Shown here one piece after another: positions 42,222 to 50,849 of a DNA stretch of 64,000 nucleotides. The number at the start of each line of letters is the position of its first letter. Within the stretch, counting starts at the first letter, position 1. Made by a program: the position numbers and the translations under genes. The stretch spans positions 1,302,001 to 1,366,000 of the forward strand of contig NZ_CP109162.1 of NCBI RefSeq assembly GCF_035920445.1, given 5' to 3'. The notes beneath the pieces were generated by a model. That model saw only the letters and a program-made list of their open reading frames with translations. It ran no database searches and was not told the DNA's origin. This DNA comes from Nocardia sp. NBC_01730 (GTDB lineage: Bacteria > Actinomycetota > Actinomycetes > Mycobacteriales > Mycobacteriaceae).

Positions 42222-43117
42222 ATGCGTGTCGATGTCGAATTCACCAGTGGTGCAGTGACCTTGCGGGGATGGCTCTAACGGCCGGAAGGGTCGTCGGGCA
42301 GCACCCCGCTCGTGGTCATGACCCATGGCTTCGCGGGAATCAAGGAATGGGTCGCACCGTTCGCCGAAGTGTTCAGCGCCGCCGGCCTGGCTTGTTTGGT
42401 CTATGACCACCCGGGATTCGGGACCTCCGAGGGCCAACCGCGCCACGAGGTCGACCCGTGGGCTCAAATCGAGGGTTACCGCGATGCGATCACCTTCGCG
42501 CAAACCCTCGACGGCATCGATCCGGACCGCATCGGCATCTGGGGAACCAGCTTCGCGGGCGGCCACGTCCTGGTCGTCGCGGCGACCGACCGGCGCGTGC
42601 GCGCCGTCGAATCTCAGGTCCCGACTACGAACGGGTGGGCCAACTTCCGCAGCTTGGTCCCCACCGTCATGCTGCCCACCGTCCACGCGGCTATCGCTGC
42701 CGACCGCCAAGCCCGCGACTGCGGCAAACCGCACCAAATGATCAAAGCGGCCTCCGATGACCCGACGGAACTTGTCGCTATGCCTGGAATCGAGACATAC
42801 CAATGGTTGATGGCCAACGGTCCCAGGTGCCGACCTGGCGCAACGAGGTCACCGTCTCCAGCATCGATACGTTCCAGTCCTACGCCCCAGAAGCATTCCT
42901 ACGGCGGGTGTCTCCGACCCCGCTGCTGATGGTGATCGCCGAACAGGACACCCTGACACCCAGCGACATCGCTCTGCAGAGCTACGCCGAGGCACTAGAA
43001 CCCAAGCAACTGGCTCTGATCCCCGGCCCCCACTTCGCCGTGTACGAGGAGCAGTTCGAACGAGCATGCGGGGCCGCACGCGACTTCCTGCTCGCTAAGC
43101 TCGGCGAAGACTGTTGA
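42222..43117 (+). pseudogene. Alpha/beta-hydrolase pseudogene (one nonsense, one frameshift)
   Basis: From ATG 42222 the frame encodes VDVEFTSGAVTLRGWL, then a TAA at 42276-42278 where relatives would have a sense codon. In the same frame it continues RPEGSSGSTPLVVMTHGFAG (oxyanion region), LVYDHPGFGTSEG and the nucleophile elbow GIWGTSFAGGHVL (G-x-S-x-G). At about 42,830 one base is lost, and the last part (PLLMVIAEQDTLTP with its Asp, then GPHFAVYEE with the His) is in another frame up to 43117. Serine, aspartate and histidine are all still recognisable, so inactivation is fairly recent. It belongs to the dienelactone-hydrolase-like/UPF0227 type. Confidence 0.82.
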
Positions 43118-43302
43118 CCTCAGCAGCATTCGAATCGGTCGTTGCCCACGGGCTTACCAGCGCTTCGAATACCGGCTAGATCCCGCCAGGCGCGACAGCG
43201 AGGACGGTGTCTTCGAGATCGAGCCGCCAGGCGTGCGGTAACTGACCTGACCTCACAACGGCGCGCTTGCAAAGACCAACCTCTGCTGGGCATGTGACGG
43301 CA

Positions 43303-44049
43303 TCAGATGTTGGCGTAGCCACCGGCGTTCCATACGAACCATCGGAAGTGGTGGGGTGTGAACGCTTGCCTGGCGGGAATGCCTGGTGCGGGAGACAGTG
43401 GCCAGAACGCGACACCACAGCGATGGCAATAGAACGCCCTCTGCCAAACGGAGCGAGCGAGACCGCATCCGCGGGAAATGCGCCTGTTGCGAAGGCCGCG
43501 AAACACCACAACCCCAAGCACGAGTAAGCCCGGAAGCGCAACCCCTCCAATAAATGTGGCTTCTCCGACCAATACGCCCAAGCTTGTCGGTCGGGGGTCG
43601 AGCGACCTGGCTACGGAATCTATTGCGATCACAACGGCGAACAATGCGGGCAGCAGCAAGAACAGGCCGATGATGGTGAGCCGTCGCACCGGTCGCCGGG
43701 TCGGCTCGGGTGCGAGACTTCGTGCCAGCGCAGTGGTGTGAGTGTGTTCGACCGTCGCGGTGCCGAAGACCGGCACCAAGCCGGTGGAACCTACTCCCAC
43801 ACCGGAGTAGAGGTGCGCCCCTGAACTGGTCGATACTCCATCCGCCCGCACAGCCGGGACACTTTGTACCAAGTCTAGTTGGCAGCAGTGCGGACACTTG
43901 ATGTCGACATCCATGTGAGGGTCCCCGTCCCAAGCCATTGTGCTGTAGCGGCGCGCCTGTGGTGCTGGTACCTGCAACGAAAGCTCTGTAAGGTATCCAA
44001 CACCCTCGCTGCTGTGTTGTCGAGAGTCGGCGTTGAGCTGATGTGGCAT
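43303..44049 (-). CDS. Zinc-ribbon membrane protein
   Basis: A 248-residue protein from ATG 44049 (AAGGGA upstream). Near the N-terminus is a CPHC pair (52-55), and near the C-terminus CHRCG (about 208-212); between them are two hydrophobic segments, LTIIGLFLLLPALFAVVIAI and IGGVALPGLLVLGVVVF. The two cysteine pairs could form one zinc site on the cytosolic side if both termini are inside. The function is unknown. It sits between the hydrolase pseudogene and the decayed transposase. Confidence 0.65.
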   Translation of the reverse strand: MPHQLNADSRQHSSEGVGYLTELSLQVPAPQARRYSTMAWDGDPHMDVDIKCPHCCQLDLVQSVPAVRADGVSTSSGAHLYSGVGVGSTGLVPVFGTATVEHTHTTALARSLAPEPTRRPVRRLTIIGLFLLLPALFAVVIAIDSVARSLDPRPTSLGVLVGEATFIGGVALPGLLVLGVVVFRGLRNRRISRGCGLARSVWQRAFYCHRCGVAFWPLSPAPGIPARQAFTPHHFRWFVWNAGGYANI

Positions 44050-44134
44050 CGGTTAGTCCCTTCTAGCGGTGCGTCAGCTGGTATGAGCTGGGTTGTGCCT
44101 GGTGGCGCCTTGAACACCGACGATCAGATTTGGA

Positions 44135-44690
44135 ACGGCCGCGACTGAGGAGGCCGCGGTGCTCGAGGTGTTGCGCGGCGACCGGTTCGCCGACAAGTCG
44201 CCAGCGCAGGGTGTGGGCCACGCTGCTCGACGAAGGCACTTACCTGTGCTAGATCTCAACGATCTATCGGTTGCTGCGTGCCCATGGCAAGGTGCGTGAA
44301 CGCAGACGCCAGGCCACCCGCCACGGACCAAACCGGATCTGGCGGCCACCGGCCCAACCAGGTGGTCGTGGGACATCACGAAGCTGAAATGTCCGTGAAG
44401 GGGCGTCTATAACGACCTGATGGTGATGCCGGATATCTCTTCCCGCGCAAGGTGATCCACTAGGAAGCTAGTCGCTAGCGAATCCAGTTGGGTGGCAAGA
44501 CGATTCCAGCTCGACGCCTTCGCAGCCAACGATGGGATTGTGCCCAATTACATCCACGCCGACAACGTTGCGCCGATGACCAGTAAAATCCGTCGCCGGG
44601 CTGCTGATCGACCTCGGCATCACCCGTGCCCACCCGTGCCCACCCGCGCCCACGGGTCAGCAACGACATCCCTTCTCGATAAGTCTTAGC
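44135..44690 (+). pseudogene. Decayed IS3-family transposase (OrfB)
   Basis: Fragments of an IS3-type integrase-core protein appear in order but in changing frames: EEAAVLEVLRGDRFADKSPAQ, YRLLRAHGKVRERRRQATRHG, then in another frame a DITKLK-like piece, HADNVAPMTSK, and LIDLGITRAH followed in a third frame by RPRVSNDIPFS. These match the known OrfB blocks (WSWDITKL, HSDRG..MTSK, LGITRSHSRPRVSNDNPFSE). Several stops and frameshifts make it inactive. I do not see clear terminal inverted repeats. It lies at the boundary between the mobile backbone and the dpd island. Confidence 0.75.
44621..44650. repeat. 10-bp tandem repeat, three copies, in the IS remnant
   Basis: CACCCGTGCC, CACCCGTGCC and CACCCGCGCC lie head to tail. 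The intact transposase would have one copy here, so two added copies (20 bases) explain one of the frameshifts. Confidence 0.85.
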
Positions 44691-45002
44691 CGAACCAACA
44701 GTCTTCGCCTGCGGTTGCGGCCAGAAAGTGTTCCTTCCTACCAAACATTTTGAAAGCAGTTTCTGAGGTTGACTGCATGGCATCGGTCGCTCAGCTCAAT
44801 AACTCCCAGGTCAAGGGCGTGTTGCCTTCCGGGTCGGTGAGGTGCGGAGCCCGTTGGGGCGGACTGTCCCCAGCTGCGCTGGCCGGATTTCGATGGGCTG
44901 GAGGTCGTGGGAATGTTGCAGCGTTTGGCCCGGAAAACTACGCTCACCCAGGTGGCGAATGATGGAGCAGTTTCCTCAAGTTACAAGCGATGGGAAGACG
45001 CA
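44691..45002. other. Region upstream of the preQ0 operon
   Basis: The 312 bases between the IS remnant and queC must contain the operon promoter, but I could not fix its boxes. The queC frame is open back to 44841 and reads [17 protein letters not shown], perhaps the tail of a lost gene. I see no recognisable preQ1 riboswitch. Confidence 0.4.
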
Positions 45003-45707
45003 GTGACCACAGATAAGCGCAAGGCGGTCGTCCTGCTCAGTGGCGGGCTCGACTCGACGACCGTCCTCGCGATGGCTCAGCAGCAAGGGTACGAGACCTA
45101 CGCACTCAGCTTCCAGTACGGGCAGCGGCACACGGAGGAGCTTGAGGCCGCGAAACTCGTCGCTGCGAAACTGGGCGCTGCGCAGCACGTGATTGCCGAC
45201 ATCAACCTGGCTGTCTTCGGTGGCTCTGCGCTGACGGACCGTGCTCTTGACGTGCCGCATTACGACCACGTCGACGACATGGGCTCCGGAATCCCGATTA
45301 CCTATGTGCCAGCGCGCAATACGGTATTTCTCTCCTTCGCTCTCGCCTGGGCGGAGACCCTCGGATCCTCTGATGTTTTCATCGGTGTGAACGCCCTCGA
45401 CTACAGCGGCTACCCGGACTGCCGGCCTGAGTACATCGAGGCCTACGAGCGCATGGCCAACCTGGCCACGAAGGCTGGCGTTGAGGGAACGCAACTACTC
45501 AAGATCCACACACCGCTGATCGATCTGACGAAGGCGCAGACGATCGAGCGTGGTCTTGAACTCGGCGTGGACTACGCCTGGACCCACAGTTGCTACGACC
45601 CGGTTGATGGACGCGCCTGTGAGACCTGCGACTCGTGTCTGTTGCGGGGCCGTGGCTTTGCCGAACTCGGTTTGGTCGACCCGTCCTTCACCTCCCTCAA
45701 GGGCTGA
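45003..45707 (+). CDS. queC: 7-cyano-7-deazaguanine (preQ0) synthase
   Basis: A 234-residue QueC. It converts 7-carboxy-7-deazaguanine to preQ0 using ATP and ammonia. The PP-loop SGGLDSTT is at 13-20, the nucleotide region [11 protein letters not shown] follows, and the C-terminal zinc site has Cys197, Cys206, Cys209 and Cys212. I chose GTG 45003 (GGGAAG upstream), because it gives the normal length; the frame is open further upstream. It heads a plus-strand operon with queE, queD and folE2. Supply of preQ0 for DNA modification by the DpdA encoded downstream is the likely role. Confidence 0.95.
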   Translation: MTTDKRKAVVLLSGGLDSTTVLAMAQQQGYETYALSFQYGQRHTEELEAAKLVAAKLGAAQHVIADINLAVFGGSALTDRALDVPHYDHVDDMGSGIPITYVPARNTVFLSFALAWAETLGSSDVFIGVNALDYSGYPDCRPEYIEAYERMANLATKAGVEGTQLLKIHTPLIDLTKAQTIERGLELGVDYAWTHSCYDPVDGRACETCDSCLLRGRGFAELGLVDPSFTSLKG

Positions 45708-45715
45708 TCCCGCGT

Positions 45716-46354
45716 ATGTATCGGGTGAAGGAGATCTTCTACACGCTCCAGGGCGAGGGAAGCCACGCTGGGCGACCGTCCGTGTTCTGCCGATTCACGA
45801 GTTGCAATCTGTGGACTGGACTGGAGAAGGATCGACATCGAGCGATCTGCCAGTTCTGCGACACCGACTTCGTCGGCACGGATGGGCCTGGCGGAGGACG
45901 GTTTCGGACGGCATCAGACCTCGCGGCTGCAGTGGCGAAGACCTGGGAGGGGCGCCCGCATCCGCGCAGTCGTCCCTATGTTGTTTGTACGGGCGGTGAG
46001 CCGTTGTTGCAGTTGGACGAGGCCGCGGTTGACGCTCTCCATGCGGAGGGATTCGAGATTGCGATCGAGACCAATGGCACTCGCCGAGCCCCTGCGGGGA
46101 TTGACTGGGTGTGCGTGAGCCCCAAAGCGGGCGCCGAGGTTGTCTTGACTTCGGGCGACGACCTCAAGTTGGTTTACCCACAGAATGGTGCGCAGCCAGA
46201 GCAGTTCGAAGACCTCGATTTCACTCGCTTCATGCTGCAGCCAATGGATGGCCCTGACTTGGTCTCCAATACTCGAGCAGCGATCGACTACTGCCTCGAG
46301 CACCCACAGTGGCAGTTGAGCGTCCAGACTCACAAGACATTGGGGATCCGTTGA
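45716..46354 (+). CDS. queE: 7-carboxy-7-deazaguanine synthase
   Basis: A 212-residue radical SAM enzyme that contracts 6-carboxytetrahydropterin to CDG, the step before QueC. The N-terminus [14 protein letters not shown] is diagnostic for QueE. The iron-sulphur cysteines are Cys30, Cys45 and Cys48 (C-x14-C-x2-C), the spacing typical of one QueE group. CTGGEPLLQ and IETNGT form the SAM site. Its stop overlaps the queD start (TTGA). Confidence 0.94.
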   Translation: MYRVKEIFYTLQGEGSHAGRPSVFCRFTSCNLWTGLEKDRHRAICQFCDTDFVGTDGPGGGRFRTASDLAAAVAKTWEGRPHPRSRPYVVCTGGEPLLQLDEAAVDALHAEGFEIAIETNGTRRAPAGIDWVCVSPKAGAEVVLTSGDDLKLVYPQNGAQPEQFEDLDFTRFMLQPMDGPDLVSNTRAAIDYCLEHPQWQLSVQTHKTLGIR

Positions 46355-46710
46355 TCGAAATATTCCGTGAGTTCACCTTCGAAGCCGCACATCGGCTTCC
46401 GAACGTACCTGAGGGCCACAAGTGTGCCCGGCTTCACGGTCACAGCTACCGAGTCCAGGTTCACCTGAAGGGTGAGATCGACCCTTCCTCAGGCTGGTTC
46501 ATGGATTTCGGCGACCTCAAAGTCGCTTTCAAGCCGATCGAGGCACAACTCGATCACTACTACCTCAATGACATCGAGGGGCTGGAGAACCCGACCAGCG
46601 AGGTGCTCGCGAGGTGGATCTGGACGCGCTTGATCGACCAATTGCCTTTGGTCGCAATTCAAGTGCGCGAGACGTGCACGTCTGGTTGTATCTACCGCGG
46701 GGAGGACTAA
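46351..46710 (+). CDS. queD: 6-carboxytetrahydropterin synthase
   Basis: A 119-residue QueD of the PTPS fold. It makes 6-carboxy-5,6,7,8-tetrahydropterin from dihydroneopterin triphosphate. Zinc ligands are His14 (AAHRL), His29 and His31 (LHGHSY); the catalytic Cys25 lies in KCARLHG; the pterin-anchoring Glu107 is in VRETCTSG. The TTG start overlaps the queE stop; no other start preserves the conserved [10 protein letters not shown]. The stop overlaps the folE2 start (TAATG). Confidence 0.94.
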   Translation: MIEIFREFTFEAAHRLPNVPEGHKCARLHGHSYRVQVHLKGEIDPSSGWFMDFGDLKVAFKPIEAQLDHYYLNDIEGLENPTSEVLARWIWTRLIDQLPLVAIQVRETCTSGCIYRGED

Positions 46711-47507
46711 TGCTCCAGGACGTACAGGCTGCTCCCGATGTTCGAGGTATCCCACTCGATGAGGTAGGTATCGAGGGCCTTCGTTACCCGGTGCTGATCT
46801 CGAATGGGCAGGGGGACAAGCGAGAGACCGTGGCCACCGCGAACATGTCGGTGAGCCTCGATTCAGAGGTCAAAGGAGCACATCTCAGCCGCTTCATCGA
46901 AGTACTTCACAGTTGGCGTGAGCAGTTGGGTTCGGAGAGCGCCATTGGCATCGCGGACGACCTTCGGGAACGCATGGGGAGCACTCGCGCTCGCGTTCAC
47001 ATGGCGTTTCCCTACTTCCTCGAGCGATCGGCTCCTATTACGGGTGCGCGTGCCTTCGTTGAGTACAACTGTGCCGTTTCGGCCGTCAGTGAGCCCAGCG
47101 GCAGTAGCCTCACACTGCAGGTCGTAGTGCCGGTCACCAGCGTCTGTCCGTGTAGCAAGGCGATCAGCGATCGAGGCGCACACAACCAGCGAGGCTGGAT
47201 CACCATCGAAGTCCGCCCAGCGGACCATCCGACCGACCTCTGGTTCGATGAGCTCATCGCCATCGCCGAGAGCGCCGGCTCGTCACCGGTCTATGCGTTG
47301 CTGAAACGACCCGACGAGCGCCACGTGACGATGACGGGATACGACAACCCGGTCTTCGTCGAAGATATGGTCCGCAACGTCGCCCAGGCGCTCGCGGACT
47401 CGAATCACATTGGGGCTTACCGCGTCCGGGCTGTCAATGACGAGAGCATTCATAACCACGCCGCCTTCGCCGAACTTGCCTGGACCAGCACGGCTGGCAG
47501 CGTCTAG
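46710..47507 (+). CDS. folE2: GTP cyclohydrolase IB (FolE2)
   Basis: A 265-residue FolE2/MptA-family cyclohydrolase, which opens the pathway by turning GTP into dihydroneopterin triphosphate. The signature PVTSVCPCSKAISDRGAHNQR contains the metal-binding Cys146 (with Cys148) and His158, and KGAHLSRF contributes another conserved His. FolE2 replaces zinc-dependent FolE when zinc is scarce. Here it gives the operon its own entry enzyme, so preQ0 need not compete with folate synthesis. GGGGAGG precedes the ATG. Confidence 0.93.
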   Translation: MLQDVQAAPDVRGIPLDEVGIEGLRYPVLISNGQGDKRETVATANMSVSLDSEVKGAHLSRFIEVLHSWREQLGSESAIGIADDLRERMGSTRARVHMAFPYFLERSAPITGARAFVEYNCAVSAVSEPSGSSLTLQVVVPVTSVCPCSKAISDRGAHNQRGWITIEVRPADHPTDLWFDELIAIAESAGSSPVYALLKRPDERHVTMTGYDNPVFVEDMVRNVAQALADSNHIGAYRVRAVNDESIHNHAAFAELAWTSTAGSV

Positions 47508-47509
47508 AC

Positions 47510-48469
47510 ATGGACAACATCGCAGATCGGCGGGATCCGGCCATTCGCGTCGTGGTGACGTGCGCGAACCGTAAACGACAGACTGTACCGGAACACTTTC
47601 GACTTCAGAACCTGAACGCCGCAGCACCGGACGAGCGTTGCGCCGCGTGGCTCAAGCGGCTCGCCGCGGGTTCACCGACGACTACCGCGAAAGATATGTA
47701 CGCGGGCGAGCACTGGCAGGTAGCCAGGAATCTACCCGAAGCTGTTGGGGCATCTGCGGATCTCTGGGTCAGTTCGGCCGGTTACGGCTTGATCTCCGCC
47801 GCCGCCCCGATCCATGCCTATGCGGCTACCTTCGCCAGCGGCCAACCAGACTCGGTAGCAACAACTTCCGATGCCGCGCGGCGTTGGTGGCTTGATCTGT
47901 CGAAATGGGGAGGACCCCGCGCCGGTGAACCGCGGTCCTTCGCGGCACTGGCCGAGCAGGACCCCAACTCGGTGATTATCGCGGTTATGTCGGATGCCTA
48001 CCTGCGTGCGTGTTCTCACGACCTCAAAGATGCGGCGTCGCAGCTGACAGACGCCGAGAACATCTCGGTATTCGGACCGCCTGGAAGCTGCTCCGAGATC
48101 GACGACCTGATTGTGCCCGTAACTGCAGCTTTGCGACCCGCGGTTGGCGGTAGCCTTCAGGCTCTGAATGTGCGCGCTGCTGACCATGTTCTCCGAACAG
48201 CACGTGAGTCTGGCACCCCGCTTCGCCGATCATTGCTAATCAAGCTGATTGCTGACGCGACCGCGGCAGCGCCCGAGGATGCAGGACGTCGGCCGGCTGG
48301 TGTAAGGCTCGTCGACGACGACGTTCGGGCCTTTATCCGAGAGCGCATCTCCTCCGGACCGACATCGGCGACGAAACTGCTGCGATTGCTGAGGGATTCG
48401 GGCCAGTCGTGTGAGCAAGCTCGTTTCAAGGCGCTCTTCGCCGAAGTATCTAGCGGGGTGCTGTTCTGA
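47510..48469 (+). CDS. DUF6884-like protein in the preQ0/Dpd operon
   Basis: A 319-residue protein. The N-terminal 130 residues follow the DUF6884 layout: a strand with VVVTCANRKR, AKDMYAGEHWQVARNLPEA, then LWVSSAGYGLISAAAPIHAYAATF. The C-terminal third is helical with a possible winged-helix (FIRERISSGPTSATKLLRLL). The DUF6884 name is from memory. Function unknown; its place between folE2 and dpdB in overlapping genes points to a role in the DNA modification, perhaps changing the inserted base or controlling DpdA. I see no DpdC in the window, so it is a candidate for a missing step. Confidence 0.6.
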   Translation: MDNIADRRDPAIRVVVTCANRKRQTVPEHFRLQNLNAAAPDERCAAWLKRLAAGSPTTTAKDMYAGEHWQVARNLPEAVGASADLWVSSAGYGLISAAAPIHAYAATFASGQPDSVATTSDAARRWWLDLSKWGGPRAGEPRSFAALAEQDPNSVIIAVMSDAYLRACSHDLKDAASQLTDAENISVFGPPGSCSEIDDLIVPVTAALRPAVGGSLQALNVRAADHVLRTARESGTPLRRSLLIKLIADATAAAPEDAGRRPAGVRLVDDDVRAFIRERISSGPTSATKLLRLLRDSGQSCEQARFKALFAEVSSGVLF

Positions 48470-49617
48470 TGGCCTCGACCAGGGTGACCCCAACACGAGA
48501 GGTCCGCGCGCTCCGGATCATTCAGGCCAAAGACTATCCGCTGTACGTCTTCATGCTCCGAGCCGATGAGATCCTGGACTTCGCTGACATCTCGCGTGTC
48601 AGTCGTGATGAGGCAGGGAAGCTGATCGGCTATCAGCGACCTCAGGTACGCAAGCACATCCAGGAGATCGTGGAGTATCTGGATAGTGACGTTCCGATCT
48701 TCCCGAACCCGATCATCATGGCGTTGTCCCCTGAGGTCGTGTTCAGGAGTACCCGGGGCGGTAACCGTCATCCTGACGACGGGATCTCCGACACCGGCAG
48801 GCTTACCATCCCACTGCCAGAAGCGGGCAAGGCCAAGCCGGCCTGGATCGTCGACGGCCAGCAGCGAGCGTTGGCCCTCTCGTATGCCCAGCGCAAGGAC
48901 TTTCCTGTTCCGATCACGGCGTTCGTTGCTGACACTGTCAATCTCCAGCGTGACCAGTTCGTCCGGATCAACAACACGAAGCCTCTTCCTCGTGGACTGG
49001 TCACCGAGTTGCTGCCGGAGGTCGACAGCCCGCTCCCGGCTCGTCTCGCAATCCGTCAGGCACCATCGAAGCTCTGCGATGTCCTGAACACTGACAAGTC
49101 GTCGCCGTTCCTGGGGATGATTAAACGTGCCTCGATGTCTGGTAAAAAGCCGACTAACGCGGTTGTCACTGACACAGGGATCGTGGAGATGATTCAAGAG
49201 AGCCTCATATCCTCTTCGGGTTGCTTGTACCCCTATAGGGATATCGGCCGAGGCGAAACCGACTTCGACAGCATCATCCAAGCGCTGATTATCTATTGGT
49301 CGGCTGTTCGCGACACTTTTCCTGAGGCATGGGGAAAGCCGCCGGAAAAAAGTCGACTCATGCATGGAGCTGGAATCCGTGCTATGGGCCGTCTCATGGA
49401 CCGGATCCTGGGAACGGTAGATCCGCTGCGGACGGATGCCCCTGAACGGATACGCGAGCATCTTGCCCTTGTCGCGCCTTATTGCCGTTGGACAACAGGT
49501 ACATGGGACGACCTCGGGCATCGTTGGAATGAGATCGAGAACGTCAGTAAACACGTTCAGGAACTCTCCAACTATCTCATTCGCACCTATCACTCGACAC
49601 GTAGGGAACTCATGTGA
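48469..49617 (+). CDS. dpdB: DpdB-like DGQHR-domain protein, copy 1
   Basis: A 382-residue DndB/ParB-related protein. The DGQHR box reads AWIVDGQQRALAL, followed by the family block FVRINNTKPLPRGLVTELLPE. In Dpd systems DpdB is needed with DpdA to put preQ0 in DNA and has ATPase-linked activity in the studied case. The GYQRPQVRKHI segment near the N-terminus matches copy 2 (GYQRPEVASHI). Its start overlaps the preceding stop (TGATG) and its stop overlaps the dpdA start. Confidence 0.88.
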   Translation: MASTRVTPTREVRALRIIQAKDYPLYVFMLRADEILDFADISRVSRDEAGKLIGYQRPQVRKHIQEIVEYLDSDVPIFPNPIIMALSPEVVFRSTRGGNRHPDDGISDTGRLTIPLPEAGKAKPAWIVDGQQRALALSYAQRKDFPVPITAFVADTVNLQRDQFVRINNTKPLPRGLVTELLPEVDSPLPARLAIRQAPSKLCDVLNTDKSSPFLGMIKRASMSGKKPTNAVVTDTGIVEMIQESLISSSGCLYPYRDIGRGETDFDSIIQALIIYWSAVRDTFPEAWGKPPEKSRLMHGAGIRAMGRLMDRILGTVDPLRTDAPERIREHLALVAPYCRWTTGTWDDLGHRWNEIENVSKHVQELSNYLIRTYHSTRRELM

Positions 49618-50849
49618 AGTTCTTCTTCCCTGACAGTCAGGACATGGTCAGCCCCAACTATGACTTCATTAACGATGAGTACTCTCCCTTTCGGGTGCGT
49701 CAGCGGGATGACAAGTATGCCCACGAGGTGTTGAACCCGGCACCATATGACGGAATATTGGTAAGTAAGGCAATCGTAGATGGTTCCATAAAAGGTGCTG
49801 GAAAATACTCGATGCCTCAGCGGGAGCGCTTGTACCGTCTTGGTATCAAGAAATACTTCCGCCTTCCTCCTGATGTTAAATCGCTAGGTGACTGTGGAGC
49901 CTTCAACTATATTGATGAGGAACTCCCGCCGTATACGGTGGACGAGGTTCTGGACTTCTATGAGGGCTGTGGATTTGATTCCGGGATCAGTATCGATCAC
50001 ATCATCTTTGGGTATGACCCGAATATTGCGGATAGTGACGTAGACCCCGCCTGGGCGGAGCGTCGACAGATATCTCTCAGTTATGCCGAAAAATTCCTGG
50101 CAGGTGTTGATTCTCGGGGCCGAAAGATCGAACCTGTAGGGGCTGCCCAGGGCTGGAGCCCGGCAAGCTACGCGGACAGTGTGCAGCGTCTTCAGGAGAT
50201 GGGCTATCAGCGGATCGCGCTGGGAGGCATGGTGCCGTTGAAGACCCATGAGATTCTCGCTTGCCTAAGGGAGATCGACGGAGTTCGTGGCCCGGATACC
50301 GAGTTCCATCTCTTGGGAATCACGCGCGTTGCATCCATGGAAGAATTTGCTCGGTATGGTGTTACAAGTTTCGACAGCACGTCACCATTCAAACAAGCCT
50401 TCATGGACGACCGGGATAACTATCATACGACGGATGGAACCTTCAACGCCATCCGTGTTCCGCAGTCGGATGGAAATCCTGCGCTCAAGCGTCGAATATT
50501 GTCTGGTGCCGTCTGTCAATCGAAGGTCAAGGCTGCTGAGCGTGAGTGCCTCAAGCAATTGCGGGCTTTCGATATAGGTGTCGCTTCGATGGAGCAGGTT
50601 TTGTCTGCAATCGGTGAATATGAGCCCCTTGTTGACCCGGTTAAAAAGTCGCGGCTCTCGGGATATCAGCGAACCCTTGAAGCGAAACCATGGAAAACTT
50701 GTAAATGTGAACTATGTCATAAGCATGGGATAGAGATTGTCATATTTCGCGGCACCGAGCGTAACAAGAGTCGCGGATTTCATAACCTGTCGGTGCTCAG
50801 TGAAAGAATGCATCACATCGCCGTTCGTCCGTCTGTCGAGGAGAGATAA
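49614..50849 (+). CDS. dpdA: DNA-guanine transglycosylase DpdA (TGT-like)
   Basis: A 411-residue member of the tRNA-guanine transglycosylase superfamily that exchanges guanine in DNA for preQ0. The general Asp of the first motif is D93 (SLGDCGAFNYI), the glycine loop is IALGGMVPLKTHE (about 201-213), and the nucleophile is D254 in TSFDSTSPF. The zinc site is C363, C365, C368 and H390 (CKCELC then GFHNLS), matching TGT spacing. I chose GTG 49614 because AGGGA lies upstream and it overlaps the dpdB stop. Codons are visibly richer in A/T than in neighbouring genes. Confidence 0.93.
   Translation: MKFFFPDSQDMVSPNYDFINDEYSPFRVRQRDDKYAHEVLNPAPYDGILVSKAIVDGSIKGAGKYSMPQRERLYRLGIKKYFRLPPDVKSLGDCGAFNYIDEELPPYTVDEVLDFYEGCGFDSGISIDHIIFGYDPNIADSDVDPAWAERRQISLSYAEKFLAGVDSRGRKIEPVGAAQGWSPASYADSVQRLQEMGYQRIALGGMVPLKTHEILACLREIDGVRGPDTEFHLLGITRVASMEEFARYGVTSFDSTSPFKQAFMDDRDNYHTTDGTFNAIRVPQSDGNPALKRRILSGAVCQSKVKAAERECLKQLRAFDIGVASMEQVLSAIGEYEPLVDPVKKSRLSGYQRTLEAKPWKTCKCELCHKHGIEIVIFRGTERNKSRGFHNLSVLSERMHHIAVRPSVEER

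Noticed and set aside
44621..44650. Possible CRISPR-like repeat
   Set aside because: The three 10-base units have no spacers and lie inside a decayed transposase, so they are a simple tandem duplication. I saw no CRISPR array anywhere.
44691..45002. preQ1 riboswitch upstream of queC
   Set aside because: I could not find the compact H-type pseudoknot with its A-rich tail in this leader, and the region still contains an open frame.
48157..49593. Minus-strand open frame (478 codons) opposite dpdB copy 1
   Set aside because: The plus strand has the DGQQR protein with coupled start and stop; the antisense frame has no motif or ribosome site.
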